Assembly: GCF_026210795.1 (NCBI RefSeq)
Contig: NC_089448.1
Location: 1,240,001-1,304,000 of the forward strand
DNA length: 64,000 bases
Reading direction: 5' to 3'
From: Rhizophagus irregularis
Taxonomy: Eukaryota; Glomeromycota; Glomeromycetes; Glomerales; Glomeraceae
In this document: one piece after another, positions 22,476-33,809 of the stretch
Numbering within the stretch: position 1 is the stretch's first letter
How the letters are laid out: the number at the start of each line of letters is the position of its first letter
Position numbers and translations under genes: made by a program
Notes under the pieces: model-generated
What the model saw: only the letters and a program-made list of their open reading frames with translations
What the model was told of the DNA's origin: nothing
The model's database searches: none

Positions 22476-25400
22476 TTAATCTCCTGTCGCACTAAGTTTC
22501 ATTTCATACTAATTTTAGTAAAATATTTAGGTTTAAAATTGTTAATATTTAACGAGTGACACGCTCCAGGAGAGTCCAGAGGATTACCCATTTATTTCAA
22601 TGGGAAGGGGAAGGAATAAATCGCGTAAAAGTTATTTTTTTTTTTTAACACGCTTCATTTCTTAACGCGCTTTTTATTTATATTTCATAATTTTTTGCTT
22701 CTTTTTAAACATTTTACATAAATACTGAATATTTAAAGAAAGTTTTTGTCCATAAAATCTCGTGTCAAACTATTTAACATTACAAAATTAAATAACGAAA
22801 GTGTTTTCAAAATTATAGATAACCAAATAAAGTAAATTTATAATATATGGCAATGATTAATAAAAAAAATTAGGAAATTATTTTCATAACTAGAGTTTTC
22901 GTAATAAATGATATTAAAATGTCAAGAGAAAATTTCTTTTTTATTTTTATGTACATCAAAAATCAAACTATGTTGTATTAATATTATTATTTACTATATT
23001 CGTTAAAATAAGAAATTTTTATACATCATTTATTAAAATTTTAAAAAAACGCTTATTGTCATTTTTTTTCATACAAACAGATTTATTGGTCTTATTATCA
23101 CATTTTATTAATAAAAATTTTCAAATCCATGATTGAGTTAAGTGTTTGCTAAACAATATAAATTTATATTCATTATTAAAGAAAAAAATGATTATCATAA
23201 TTTATTTAAAATTTTTTGTTACAGGTACAAATTTCAAAAGATACGTTCGCTTTTGCATTTATTTTGAGCGTATTTAATACAAATCATTACTAATATAACT
23301 TAATATATAATATACATATACGTTAGTTTTTGTTGGTATACTAAAGGAAATAAAGTTTATGAGTTTATGAAATTAAATCACATGGTTCAGAAAATTGGGA
23401 TTCGGGAAATAGGTATTCGGGAAACTGGAGTTTCGGGAAATGATTCGAGGCATTCGGAAATTGACTTCAAAAAATGATATATTCAAGGAAAATGACACTC
23501 AGGGAATCGTACTGTGACCATGAAAATCATCATCACCCTTGCTTGTACTGTCCTATAAAAAATTTTCATTTAATACACTCTGATTTTTCCAGATACTTTG
23601 AAAATATACAGCTTTCATTCAGAAAAGGTGCTGAATAATGAAACCTATGAAATCTGTATGTTTACAAATATAATAAAACAAAATGAAATTTGAACATTCC
23701 AAACGTCATAAAAATTGTAAATTATCAGCATAAAACATGACAAAATCATTGTCCATTTATAATACAGAAACGTACACATTTTATTTATGTTTTTTATTAA
23801 AAAATATATTATTTATAAAATCATATCATTAAACTAATATTAACTAGGTTACAGTACGAATTGATTTTCATATAGGTAATACGTAAGTCTCTATCAGGTT
23901 TAGCATCAAATTTTAAAATTAATTAATTTAGTTTCTCATACATTGATTCCATCGAAATATTTTACTTTGAAATTTTAAAATAGAAACAACTTCCATAATC
24001 CAAAGCCAAAGAAACTTGTCAGAAATTTTTTCGGCTTCTTTTCTTAAGATGAGATAATTTTAAACAAATATGAAAACTATAATTAGTCAAGACTTAAGAT
24101 AAATCACATGTGACCCAGTCCTCCATGTGCAGCTTGTCAATCATAATAATGGATGAAGGGAGAAATGACCAAACCTAAAAAATAAAACTAACATTTAAAT
24201 CAAATTGTGGGTAAAAATAAGATCATGATTTACACCAGTGTTTCTTAACGTGATACAAAATTAATGATACTTCCAATATAGCTAAGCTCACGTTCATCCG
24301 GAAATTTCTCTTATCCCATCATCCGATTCAGATTCTATTGATTATGTGTGAACTTACTAAGAAGAAAAGCCTATATTATGTGCAAAGTATATCAATTAAT
24401 AAATAGTTAGAAAATTATGGTAGTTTAGGCAACAATATTGAGTAACAGGGAAGGAATTGCTATCCTCTTTTAGCAAGTGGCAAATCTTCCTTGAAACCCT
24501 GCTTCTCTATTATTACTTCATTTTATTAACCAGCCAGCCCTTTCACATTTATTACTTCACGAGTAAATTATTTCTTTAAATGTGTGTAAAATAAATTATT
24601 GTAAATTAGGTTTCAATGAAATTATAAACTAGACATTAAAATGTCATTTTATGCATGTCATACACATTTTGAAACCGTAACTATCTACTATAATAATAAA
24701 TGAAGTAAATACAATAATTACAAAAATAGAAGTATATCCTTTGATGAATCACGTTTTTAATAATTTTTTTAATTTTCATGTGAATCATTTTTAAAAATAT
24801 TCAATTATTAAAAAATCATTTTTTTTTTTATTTTTCGTTTAATAAGTTTTTAATTTTCATGTAATATAATATAATAAAGTCGTTATGTGATCCGATCACT
24901 TTAGCCAAAAAAGATTACACGATATTTTTTTTTCTTTATTATCACATATTTTAAAAAGTTAGTGAAAAAAAAAAATATCAACAAATGTTGCACAACTGGA
25001 AAAGTATCACATGTTGAAAACGTGTCTCTAAATGGCTTAAAAATCTTACATTATTAATATTAATTTGTAAATCCTTGATTAGAAATAGGCGCAATTCTAT
25101 CTATTCACTTTAAGTTATTTTAAAAAATATATTATTAACTAATCATTATTAACCAAAAAAGACATTATTGAAACATCAGCCGTAATAATTAATTCTTACT
25201 TCATTATAAATCAAAGTCAATAGTACACAACATATCAAAAATTATTTACTTTCGCAAAAGTGCTTAACCCTTTTTGTTATTAAATCAAGTTCCTCCCGAT
25301 AAAAAATTACAATGAATTTTAGTGAAAATGATGATCAATAAATTTTTTATGTCGATTACACAGGATGTCACGATGAGATTTACACTGTAAATCATCTGAC

Positions 25401-26129
25401 GGTGGTCTTCTCAGAAATAATAGTATCATTAAAAATAAATACAAGTTTTATATTTAAGAATAAATAGTATAATTAAATAATGTATTATTTTAAAATATAT
25501 TATCAATATTATCAATTTTAAAAATTTATATATCTGACATTTTATCAATAATTAATTATTATTTATTATTTATTTAATTAAACAAATATCAAAATATACA
25601 AAATATTATTAAACACAATAATGTTTTTTTTATGAAAATATTTATTTTAAAAAGACTAATGCTACAATTAATAATGGACATCTTAATAAAAAAAAAAAAT
25701 TATTTTCTTTGGTAAAATTGTATTTTTTATCACGTATACCAATTTTTTTTTTTCACAATATATTCACTTGTCATCCGCGAAAAGTTGATTGTAGACCCTA
25801 AAGAATAATGTGTAAGCATATGCATATGCATATGCTATAAAAACGACAGTAAAGATTAGAATAATTAGACCATATTTGGCATCAAACTATACATAAATTG
25901 AACTTATCGATTAGATTATGCTTAACTAATGATCTACAACAAAGCGATATCGTGAAAGCTTATCTATATTTACACAGGTAATAAAATTGTACTGCTCTTA
26001 TCATAGTTATATTTTCTTTCATAACCGGATTTTCCTTTTTTGATATCGTTTATAAATTTTCGGCAAATTTGAATTTTCTACTTGTTTTTGGTTCATTTTA
26101 CTAATGGTAAATCCAATATAGATACATAA

Positions 26130-26292
26130 AAATTTTCAAGTCGATCCGTTTTTTTATATCCATCTTTTTTCCGTATAAGGCTAATATTTCCGGAATTAAT
26201 AACCTTATATCCCGGAACTTATCGAATTATTTACATTTTCCGTGAATGGATTCGTGAAAGGCTCATTTTTACGGATAAATTTTTTTTTATAG
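26130..26292 (+). repeat. Dispersed CCGGAAT/CCGTGAAT repeat, copy 2
   Basis: Same family as 10940-11090 (inverted there) and 30640-30795. It carries GATCCGTTTTTTTATA, TATTTCCGGAATTAATAACC, TTTACATTTTCCGTGAATGG, GGCTCATTTTTACGGATAAA and the closing TTTTTTATAG. It ends 6 bp before the TATA box of the membrane-protein gene, so it forms the immediate upstream region of that promoter. Confidence 0.65.
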
Positions 26293-26297
26293 GTAAA

Positions 26298-26306
26298 TAT
26301 ATAAAG
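26298..26306 (+). promoter_or_regulatory. TATA box of membrane-protein gene A
   Basis: TATATAAAG followed by GCCGCC, about 50 bp before the start codon. The box and the next 25 bp (TTTCTTTGCTAAACTTTT) are kept in the paralogue, while the flanking repeat varies more. That conservation makes it a credible core promoter. Confidence 0.55.
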
Positions 26307-26355
26307 GCCGCCGGGTTTCTTTGCTAAACTTTTTTTATTTATTGAATTAATAAAA

Positions 26356-27336
26356 ATGACAACAACACAAGATAATTATTCAATAGTAGATTTCCTACGC
26401 ACATTACAAGATCCTGCGCCTCAGTATGTACTAGGTTGTGGACCGGCTGTAGCAACAATAGGTGCATCGCCAGAGAGTGGTTTAATAAATAAGTTATTAT
26501 GGTTATTACGATGTCTTGGTTGTCCATTTACCGGATTGTTTTACGCCTGCGTATGCAATGATCCGATAACAATGAGTATATACTGGCTCACTTCAGATCA
26601 TTTTATGATGAAAGATGAAAATATACTTCCCTATAGACCTTTAGGTCATTATACTATGAAAATAACAGTAGATGAACAAGATGATGATGTTATTAAATTA
26701 CTTGAAGAATGTATTGCAGAGGCTTCCGTACTAGATAGACTTAGTTCGCTGGCCTCTGCATATTATATATTTCTTGGTATAATTACAGGGTTAATCAAAG
26801 CGATGCGTATAGGACAACCATGTCCTAAAGAAGATTGGCCATATCTACCACTAGCATTAGCCTGGACATTACCAGCAATTTATAAGAGAGTATATGGAGG
26901 AAGAATGGTAGTTAACGACCCTAGAGACAGGTTAAAAGATATGCACCTTGTTGTGAGTGACCTTAAACATCGTGAAAGCCACAAAAGAAGTGCCCGAGTT
27001 GCTCAAGTTATGATTATCCTTTTATTCTCAATTATAATTCATTGGATTTCGGTACTTCTTGCTTATTTTACTTATCCAGTAGGATATGGATGCCGAAGCA
27101 GATATCTTACAGTATTGTCTTCTATTTGGTCATTCAATAACCTTATTGCATATATATCTCATATTATAGGTGAAAGATCTGTAGAGGGTAATAGATTCAT
27201 TCATGGATGGTTTTGCCTTTGTGGTGTTACTATTTTTATCCTTTTGATTTTGTTAGGCTTGTTAAGCCATACACAATCATGGTGGAAAGATCTATTCGGA
27301 AACATCTGTGACGATGCAGCAAGATGTAAGATGTGA
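26356..27336 (+). CDS. Multi-pass membrane protein A, 326 aa, function unknown
   Basis: An uninterrupted single-exon frame with an AATAAAA-ATG start shared with paralogue B. The N-terminal half has the conserved block QYVLGCGPAVATIG and a cysteine-rich hydrophobic stretch (LLRCLGCPFTGLFYAC). Hydrophobic, probably membrane-spanning segments lie near residues 130-149, 162-175, 216-238 (VMIILLFSIIIHWISVLLAYF), 251-272 and 284-304 (FCLCGVTIFILLILLGLLS). A charged loop (DPRDRLKDMHLVVSD) lies before the C-terminal bundle. There is no cleavable signal peptide. I do not recognise the family. The last six codons (AARCKM) come from an inserted MULE: the 9-bp repeat TGTGACGAT marks the junction, and without the insert the frame would end at another nearby stop. 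Confidence 0.75.
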   Translation: MTTTQDNYSIVDFLRTLQDPAPQYVLGCGPAVATIGASPESGLINKLLWLLRCLGCPFTGLFYACVCNDPITMSIYWLTSDHFMMKDENILPYRPLGHYTMKITVDEQDDDVIKLLEECIAEASVLDRLSSLASAYYIFLGIITGLIKAMRIGQPCPKEDWPYLPLALAWTLPAIYKRVYGGRMVVNDPRDRLKDMHLVVSDLKHRESHKRSARVAQVMIILLFSIIIHWISVLLAYFTYPVGYGCRSRYLTVLSSIWSFNNLIAYISHIIGERSVEGNRFIHGWFCLCGVTIFILLILLGLLSHTQSWWKDLFGNICDDAARCKM

Positions 27337-29071
27337 TCATGTCATGTGCATCATGTGATACTACAAATCGGAACTCTTCGTATCATTCGTGTCGCAAACA
27401 TTGTATTCCTTTTTTTTCTTTTTTTTTTCTCTTTTTTTACTCACGCGCTCTCTTCTCAAGAAGAATGACCTCTTTATCGTTTTATTTTTTACTTAGTTTC
27501 TCTTAACGTTTATGTAATTAATGTAATTAATATATATGCTTTTATATTAAAATCAAAGTATTTTATTCATTATTTTAATTTTTTTACATCATTATAGAAG
27601 GTGATATTACCGAAAAAACACCGGTTAATTAATTATGCACTCTTCTCGTTACTATCTAGATTTTTAGAGCATTTATACCTTAGAAAAAAATACGATTTTT
27701 TGGTAAAAGTGATATAATTTATTTGTATTTATTATATTATGTACCTGTAGCATGTTTTAGATTTTTGTGTTTATTTTATTATTACTAATTTATCATATGT
27801 TTTATTTCATTAATAATTCGTTAAAATATAATTGATTTGTCTATAGCGTTGCATTTATTTTTTGTTAAAATTCATTTTTTGTTTTCTTTTTTTTTTAAAA
27901 AAAAATAATGATACGTTTTTATCTGTTTAGAATATTAATTTGTTAAATTTTTATTAATTGTCTGTTGTAAAACTTTAATTAATAAATTTTTAATTGATAA
28001 ATTTATCGTGAAGCTTTAATTTGTTAGATGATATTGAATTATTATTAAAGAATGATATTAATGAAAAAATTCTTTTATAGATCATTTCTTGGGATACTCT
28101 CGAATTTCTAAAACAAATACTTCCTCAAAATTATAAAAACATTAATGAAATTACCATCATTTCGAACTGTTGAAGGTTTTGAAATTCCACAATTTGAATT
28201 AGATGCAATTCATGAACATTAGTGACAAAGAGAAGGTAAGAGAATGGTTTAAAGATTTTGAATCTAGATCAAAAACTACGATGCCAGAAACTAAACGTTA
28301 CAAAATGAAAGAAAAGCGTATACTTTTTCTAGAGAAACGCCATTGTCTTCACAGCGATATGGTTGAGAAGAAACAGGGAAATCAGGAAATAAAGCGTCCA
28401 CAATAATCGCGAGCACGAAATGTTGGATGCAATAATAATGCAACGATCCAACTTTCGTTTAGAGAGTTGGCGCATCGAATTGAGTCACCCACTAGTGGTT
28501 AACTCGGCGGAATCATTGAGCTTTCGACGTGTAGACGGAGCAGTTCGTGAAAAATACTTGAAGTTATTCAAAGATGGGTACTCCCCTATATCAGCAATGT
28601 ATGTTTACAAGGATAACTTCACCTTAGCGCAACCAACGATCAAGAATTATTGGAACTGCTTGCCGACCGAGCAAAAAACCTGATTACGTTATATTGCCAA
28701 ATTGTCAAATTGTCTGAGTGAAAATGTATTAAAAAATCAGCCAAATTGATAGAGTTTCAAGATTTGTTCAATGTTTATAAAAGAATTTATTCAATTCTTT
28801 GCTTAATTTAATTTGTTTATATTACATTTGTTTATATTACATTTGTTTATATTACATGTAATTATTAAATTTATAATTACAATTTTTTTATTATACGAAA
28901 AAAAACCCAATTATACGTAGTCAACAAATATGAAAATACTAATATTGTTTATAAATATTTTAATTGTTATGATAAATTATTAATTTTAGCCTCGAAAACA
29001 AAAAAAATAAAAATGAAGCATAATGTTTGTGACACGAATGATACGAAGAGTTCCTTTGTTGTATTGTGATT
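27316..29071. mobile_element. MULE-like DNA transposon in the 3' end of gene A
   Basis: A 9-bp direct repeat TGTGACGAT (27307-27315 and 29072-29080) brackets the insert, the size typical of Mutator-like elements. Inverted repeats lie near the ends: GGAACTCTTCGTATCATTCG at 27370 and its complement at 29031-29052, extending to GTGTC(G/A)CAAACATT. The outermost 40 bp on the left do not pair with the right. Inside is a plus-strand MULE-transposase fragment. The original 3' flank of gene A (CAATAATTTAGATAGTG at 29111) resumes beyond the right end and matches the flank of gene B. Confidence 0.7.
28145..28740 (+). pseudogene. MULE-like transposase, N-terminal fragment
   Basis: Pieces in order, in three frames: a start with KLPSFRTVEGFEIPQFELDA; then DKEKVREWFKDFESRSKTTM, with PETKRYKMKEKRILFLEKRH and CLHSDMVEKKQGNQEIKRP; then LESWRIELSHP, VNSAESLSFRRVDGAVREKY and LKLFKDGYSPISAMYVY; and, in a shifted frame, QELLELLADRAKN. 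This resembles the N-terminal FAR1/WRKY-like DNA-binding region of Rhizophagus MULE transposases from memory of the family. The catalytic DDE domain and SWIM finger are absent, so the element is non-autonomous. Confidence 0.55.
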
Positions 29072-30639
29072 TGTGACGATAGGTGTAGAATATAGATTGT
29101 ATTTACATACACCAATAATTTAGATAGTGATATAAAACATGTAATTCTGTTCCCGTGTGTTGTCTGCGTTTCACTGTTCATTTTCTATTAACAAACTTAT
29201 TAGAAATTGAATACAATAATTACAAAAATAGAAGCATGTTCTTTAACAATGCAAATTCTCACGTTTTTAATAATTTTTTTTTCAATTTTCATGTGAATCA
29301 TTTTTAAAAAAATTCAATTATTGAAAAATCAATTTTTTTTTTATTTTTCGTTTAAAAAGTTTTTAATTTTCATGTAATATAATATAATAAAGTCGTTTTG
29401 TGATCCGATCACTTTAACCAAAAAAGATTATATGTTCCATGCACATTTTTTTCAAGTAAAATTAATTTTTACATTTTAATTTTTACAATATCTTTTTTTT
29501 AATTAATAGCTTGATTATCACGTTTTTGTTTATATTTAAAAAAGTTAGTGAAAAAAAAAATATCAGCAAATGTTTCAACAACTGGAAAAGTATCACATGT
29601 TGAAAACGTGTTTCTAAATGGCTTGAGAACAAAAATCTTACCATTATTAATATTAATTTGTAAATTCTTGATTAGAAATAGGCTCCGTTCACTTTAAGTG
29701 GGTTCAAATATATTTTAAAAAATATTATTAACTAATCATCATTAACCAAAAAAGACATTATTGAAACATCAGCCGTAATTATTAATTCTTACTGCATTAT
29801 AAATCAAAGTCAATAGTACACAACATATCAAACATTATTTACTTTTCGCAAAGTGCTTAACCTTTTTTGTGATTATATCAAGTTCGAAAATTACAATGAA
29901 TTTTAGTGAAAATGATGGACAATAAATTTTTTATTACACAACTGTAAATCATCCAAAATAATAGTATCATTAAAAAATGAATAAAAAAATACAAGTTTTA
30001 TATTCAAGAATAAATAATATAATTAATAATGTATTTTTTTTTTAAATATATTATCAATATTATCAACTTTAAAAATTTGTATATATTCTATCAATAATTA
30101 ATTATTATTTATTATTTATTTAATTAAACGAATATCAAAATATACAAAATATTATTCTGATTAACGCAATAATGTCTTTTTATGAAAATATTTATTTTAA
30201 AAAGACTAATAATGGACATCTTAATAAAAAAAATTATTTTCTATAATAAAAATGTATTTTTTGTTACGTATATCAATTTTTTTTTTCACAATATATTCCT
30301 GATTGCAGACCCTAAAACATAATGTGTAAGCATAAGCATATGCATATGCTATAAAAACGACAGTAAGGATTAGACCATATTTGGCATCAAACTATCCATA
30401 AACTGAACTCATCGATGCTTTAACTAATGATCTACAACAAAGCGATATCGTAAAAGCTTATCTATATTTGCACAAGTAATAAAATTGTATTACTCTTGTC
30501 ATAGTTATATTTTCTTTCATAAGCCGGATTTTCCTTTTTTGATATTGGTTATAAACTTTCGGCAAATTTGAATTTTCTACTTGTTTTGGTTTCATTTTAC
30601 TAATGGTAAATCCAATATAGTTATATATAACAAAGATGT

Positions 30640-30795
30640 AAAAAAGTCGATCTGTTTTTTACTATATTCCATATTTTTCCGTAAAAGGCTCATATTTCCG
30701 GAATTAATAACCTTATATCCCGGAATTTATCGAATTATTTACATTTCCGTGAATTCTTACAGAAATAACGGATAAAATTTTTTATAGGGTCACAA
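30640..30795 (+). repeat. Dispersed CCGGAAT/CCGTGAAT repeat, copy 3
   Basis: It sits immediately before the TATA box of gene B, as copy 2 does before gene A. It is shorter in the middle (TTCCGTGAATTCTTACAGAAA) and retains the AACGGATAAAATTTTTTATAG terminus, in part, shared with copy 1. Copies 2 and 3 descend from one insertion that was duplicated with the gene; copy 1 is independent. Confidence 0.65.
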
Positions 30796-30796
30796 A

Positions 30797-30805
30797 TATA
30801 TAAAG
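30797..30805 (+). promoter_or_regulatory. TATA box of membrane-protein gene B
   Basis: TATATAAAG followed by GCCGCC, with the same spacing and downstream TTTCTTTGCTAAACTTTT as gene A. Confidence 0.55.
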
Positions 30806-30858
30806 GCCGCCAGGTTTCTTTGCTAAACTTTTGATTTTTATTTACTGAATTAATAAAA

Positions 30859-31821
30859 ATGATAGCAACATTTCAAGATATTTCAATAATAGAATTACTA
30901 CACACATTACAAGAACCTGCGCCTCAGTACGTACTAGGTTGTGGACCGGCTGTAGCAACAATAGGTACATCGCCAGAGAGTGGTTTAATAAATAAATTAT
31001 TATGGTTATTACGATGTCTTGGTTGTCCATTTACCGGATTGTTTTACGCCTGTGGAATACGTAATGATCCAATAGCAATGAGTATATACTGGCTCACATC
31101 AGACCATTTTAGGAGAGATGGAAATATACTTCCCTACAGACCTTTTGGTCTTTATACTATGAAAATAGCAGAAGACGAGCGGAATGAAGAAGTTATTAGA
31201 TTACTCAAAGAATGTATGGCAGAGGCCTCCGTATTAGGTAGACTTAGTTCGTTGGCCTCCGCGTACTATATATTCCTTGGTATATTTACAGGGCTAATCA
31301 AGGCACTGCAAATAGGACCATGTACTGAAGAGGATTGGCCATATCTGCCACTAGCATTAGCCTGGACATTGCCAGCAATCTGTAGGAGAGTATTTGGAGG
31401 AAAAATGATAGTCAACGATCCCAGAGTTAGGTTAAGAGATATGCACGTTGTTGTGAGTGACCTGCAACATCACGAAAGTCACGAAAAAAGTGCACAAGTT
31501 TCTAAAGTTTTGATCATCCTTTTATTCTCAATATTAATTCCTTGGATATCGGTACTTCTAGCCTATTTTACCCGTCCAAAAATATATAGCTGCCGAAGCA
31601 TATATCTCACAGTATTGTCTTCTATTTGGTCATTCAATAATGTTATTGCATATATATCTCATATTTTAGGAGAAAAATCTGTAGAGGGTAATAAATTCAT
31701 TCATGGATGGTTTTGCCTTTGTGGTTCTATAATTTTTATTCTTTTGATTTTATTAGGTCTGCTAAGCCATACACGATCATGGTGGTTAGAACTATTCGGA
31801 GGCTGTACCATTAAGTGTTGA
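30859..31821 (+). CDS. Multi-pass membrane protein B, 320 aa, paralogue of A
   Basis: Uninterrupted. It shares with A the block QYVLGCGPAVATIG, the LLRCLGCPFTGLFYAC stretch, SSLASAYYIFLGI, the YLPLALAWTLPAI segment, and the C-terminal bundle (ILLFSILIPWISVLLAYF; YLTVLSSIWSFNNVIAYI; FCLCGSIIFILLILLGLLS). Differences cluster in the hydrophilic loops (for example RNDPIAMS against CNDPITMS, and the acidic loop near residues 100-115), as expected if membrane topology is under selection. It ends LFGGCTIKC, which is probably close to the native C-terminus that A lost to the MULE. Function unknown; I would not assign a transporter or receptor class. Confidence 0.8.
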   Translation: MIATFQDISIIELLHTLQEPAPQYVLGCGPAVATIGTSPESGLINKLLWLLRCLGCPFTGLFYACGIRNDPIAMSIYWLTSDHFRRDGNILPYRPFGLYTMKIAEDERNEEVIRLLKECMAEASVLGRLSSLASAYYIFLGIFTGLIKALQIGPCTEEDWPYLPLALAWTLPAICRRVFGGKMIVNDPRVRLRDMHVVVSDLQHHESHEKSAQVSKVLIILLFSILIPWISVLLAYFTRPKIYSCRSIYLTVLSSIWSFNNVIAYISHILGEKSVEGNKFIHGWFCLCGSIIFILLILLGLLSHTRSWWLELFGGCTIKC

Positions 31822-31890
31822 TGATTATACCCAATAATTTAGATAGTGTTTTATTTATGTTTCACTGTTTATTTTCTATTAATAAACTTA

Positions 31891-33672
31891 TTAGTAATCT
31901 TTCAACTATTAAATCATTTTTTATAAATGCATCAGTGGTTTTTAATTTATGGCTGCCACCTATTAGCGAGCGATAATGTTTATTGATGCATTTGATTCAC
32001 ATTTACTATAATCTATTATAAATGTACACAGTGTATTATAATTTTTAAAAAATTCTTTATAATTTCAAAAAAAAAACACAAATCTATTTCTTATAGTTAA
32101 TAATAAGATCAATAATTTAGAATAAATTTATTCATTTTATTAGTAGTTTTAAAATTTAGAATAGTAAAGTCGACAAGAAAAATCTTGTGTATAAAACATC
32201 AGTGAAAAAAAGGATGATAATAATTCTTATTAATTAATATATATGAAAATTTGAAATAATTTAATACCCATGTTTTATATTGAAATTATTGCTGTTTTCG
32301 ATTTAGTTGAAACTGATCAAATTATAAATAAAAACTAGATTAGGTTGATGTGTGGTGACTTCATTGCCTCAGGAAATTTTTAGGTAGATCGATCCATCCA
32401 AATCCACGCAGGTTAGCTCGGAAACATGTGGAATTCTACACATCGAATCATGTGGACATGTTTCCACATATATCCACGTATTTTATTCAAGAATTGTGTA
32501 GATTTCCGTTTGGTGTAAAATCTCATTGGAAATTTGTAGAATTTTTTAGCGAAATATGTGGATTTCATTTACGAAATATGCAGAATTTATTTGTGGAACT
32601 CTGGGTTGATTAATTTTAAAGAAAACATGTCATTATTGGAGTTAAAAGCACTACGTATAAAGTGTTTATTCTTTATTTATTTTTTTTTAATAAAGTGTTC
32701 TACTACTAATTTAATCACTTATTAAAAAAAAGAAGCTTAGTACAAACTGAAATAAATGGTTGGAATTCTAATATTTTCAGTAAATAATTTTTTGATTTTA
32801 TATTTTATGATTACTGTAACTGAATCTGTAATAATTGCTTTCGCAAATAGTTCTATTATTTTGTATTAACATTTTTCTAAAAAGTTATATTAAAAATTTA
32901 CGTACATGTGCGTGAAACTTTGATAATCATATATATTGTTAATCACATGATCATCACGAGTATACTGTTGTATCAGTTCTTTACGCTTAAAAATATTAAG
33001 CAGTTTATGTGGTTAGGTAGCAGAAGGTTTATGTAGTGTATAATTAGACAATATATTAAACAATATATCAAAATTATCCGATCAGACGTGTTGTATAGCG
33101 CTGTACGTCGGCATATACCTCCAAACACGAATAAAGGATTTCACTTGATAAAAACTGTCACTTTATAACTTAAAAAAATGAAAACTTTATTTATTCCCTA
33201 ACATTACAACAAGAAAATTGACCTATATTTATACATATATTAAGAAATTTAACATATTCAATATATTTACTATGTATAATATGACTAACATGTTCAATAC
33301 GTTGATCATAACCAACATGTTAATTAGGTTCGACATGTTAATCATGTTAAACATTTGCAACATCGATCAATTTCGGAGTGGCACATGACGATCACATGAC
33401 AATACTCATACTGTATTAAGTTTTCGTTAAATCATGATTTAAACTTTAGTAAGCTACTTTAAATTCTTTAATATTCTTTTAACCTTTTAAATTAATTTCT
33501 TCTTTTTTTCTAATAACGAACCATACTTTAATATGAAAACTAAAAATAAAGATAATAATATTCAACCAGTATGATATAGTAATAGAGAACAACAACTCAA
33601 ATAAGTAGTAATCAATGATTTATTATCTGTTATCAAAAATATAATGATCTGCAATTTGACCATTTACGTTAA
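31891..33672. other. Intergenic stretch, no gene supported
   Basis: AT-rich. At 32400-32590 there are many (T)GTGGA/TCCACAT words in both orientations, giving a 61-codon frame that I do not accept as a gene. At 33280-33360 ACATGTTAAT/CATGTTAAAC words recur. No transposon ends were found. Confidence 0.4.
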
Positions 33673-33707
33673 AACTTAAGCTTTTTTTTTTAAAAAAAGC
33701 TTAAGTT
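33673..33707. repeat. Perfect 16-bp-arm hairpin (AACTTAAGC-T/A tract)
   Basis: AACTTAAGCTTTTTTT is followed after three T by AAAAAAAGCTTAAGTT, a perfect inverted repeat. It lies before a C/T-rich tract (33710-33800) and 100 bp before a Tourist-like MITE. No function is evident. Confidence 0.7.
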
Positions 33708-33809
33708 CTCATTTCCCCCTTTTTCTTTCATTCTTTCACTCTCTCTTTCTTCGCCCTTTCCACTACTTTCCTTTCCTTCACCTTTCTTTCTCTTTTTTCC
33801 TTTAATTTA

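Larger units (their letters stand above)
21990..24689. other. Intergenic stretch upstream of BTB copy 1, no gene seen
   Basis: The first 100 bp form the shared BTB promoter-like flank (TTTCGGCCCGA, then CACGTG). Further on there is a short imperfect repeat with GGAAAT/ATTCGGGAAA words at about 23395-23465. The remainder is AT-rich and no coding frame is convincing. Confidence 0.45.
24690..27306 (+). repeat. Segmental duplication, unit A
   Basis: Unit A starts at AATACAATAATTACAAAAATAG, in part, and runs to the end of the first membrane-protein gene. The same order of sequence recurs at 29205-31820, covering about 1.6 kb of non-coding DNA plus the gene. Shared non-coding blocks include AAAGTCGTTATGTGATCCG/AAAGTCGTTTTGTGATCCG, TGAAACATCAGCCGTAAT and the GCATATGC array near 25817/30338. 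Small indels are frequent. Confidence 0.85.
29205..31890 (+). repeat. Segmental duplication, unit B
   Basis: Second copy of the unit at 24690-27306. Its 3' flank (CAATAATTTAGATAGTG, then GTTTCACTGTT.ATTTTCTATTAA.AAACTTATTAG, 31838-31890) also occurs just before unit B at 29111-29208. This shows where the unit-A flank continues beyond the MULE. The arrangement is a tandem duplication of about 2.7 kb. Confidence 0.85.

Noticed and set aside
26339-26527. Minus-strand frame conserved at both membrane-protein genes (also 30842-31030)
   Set aside because: Its conservation follows from the plus-strand coding sequence; it is antisense to the N-terminal codons.
32428-32613. 61-codon frame in GTGGA/TCCAC-rich DNA
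   Set aside because: The composition follows the repeated nucleotide words rather than a protein family.
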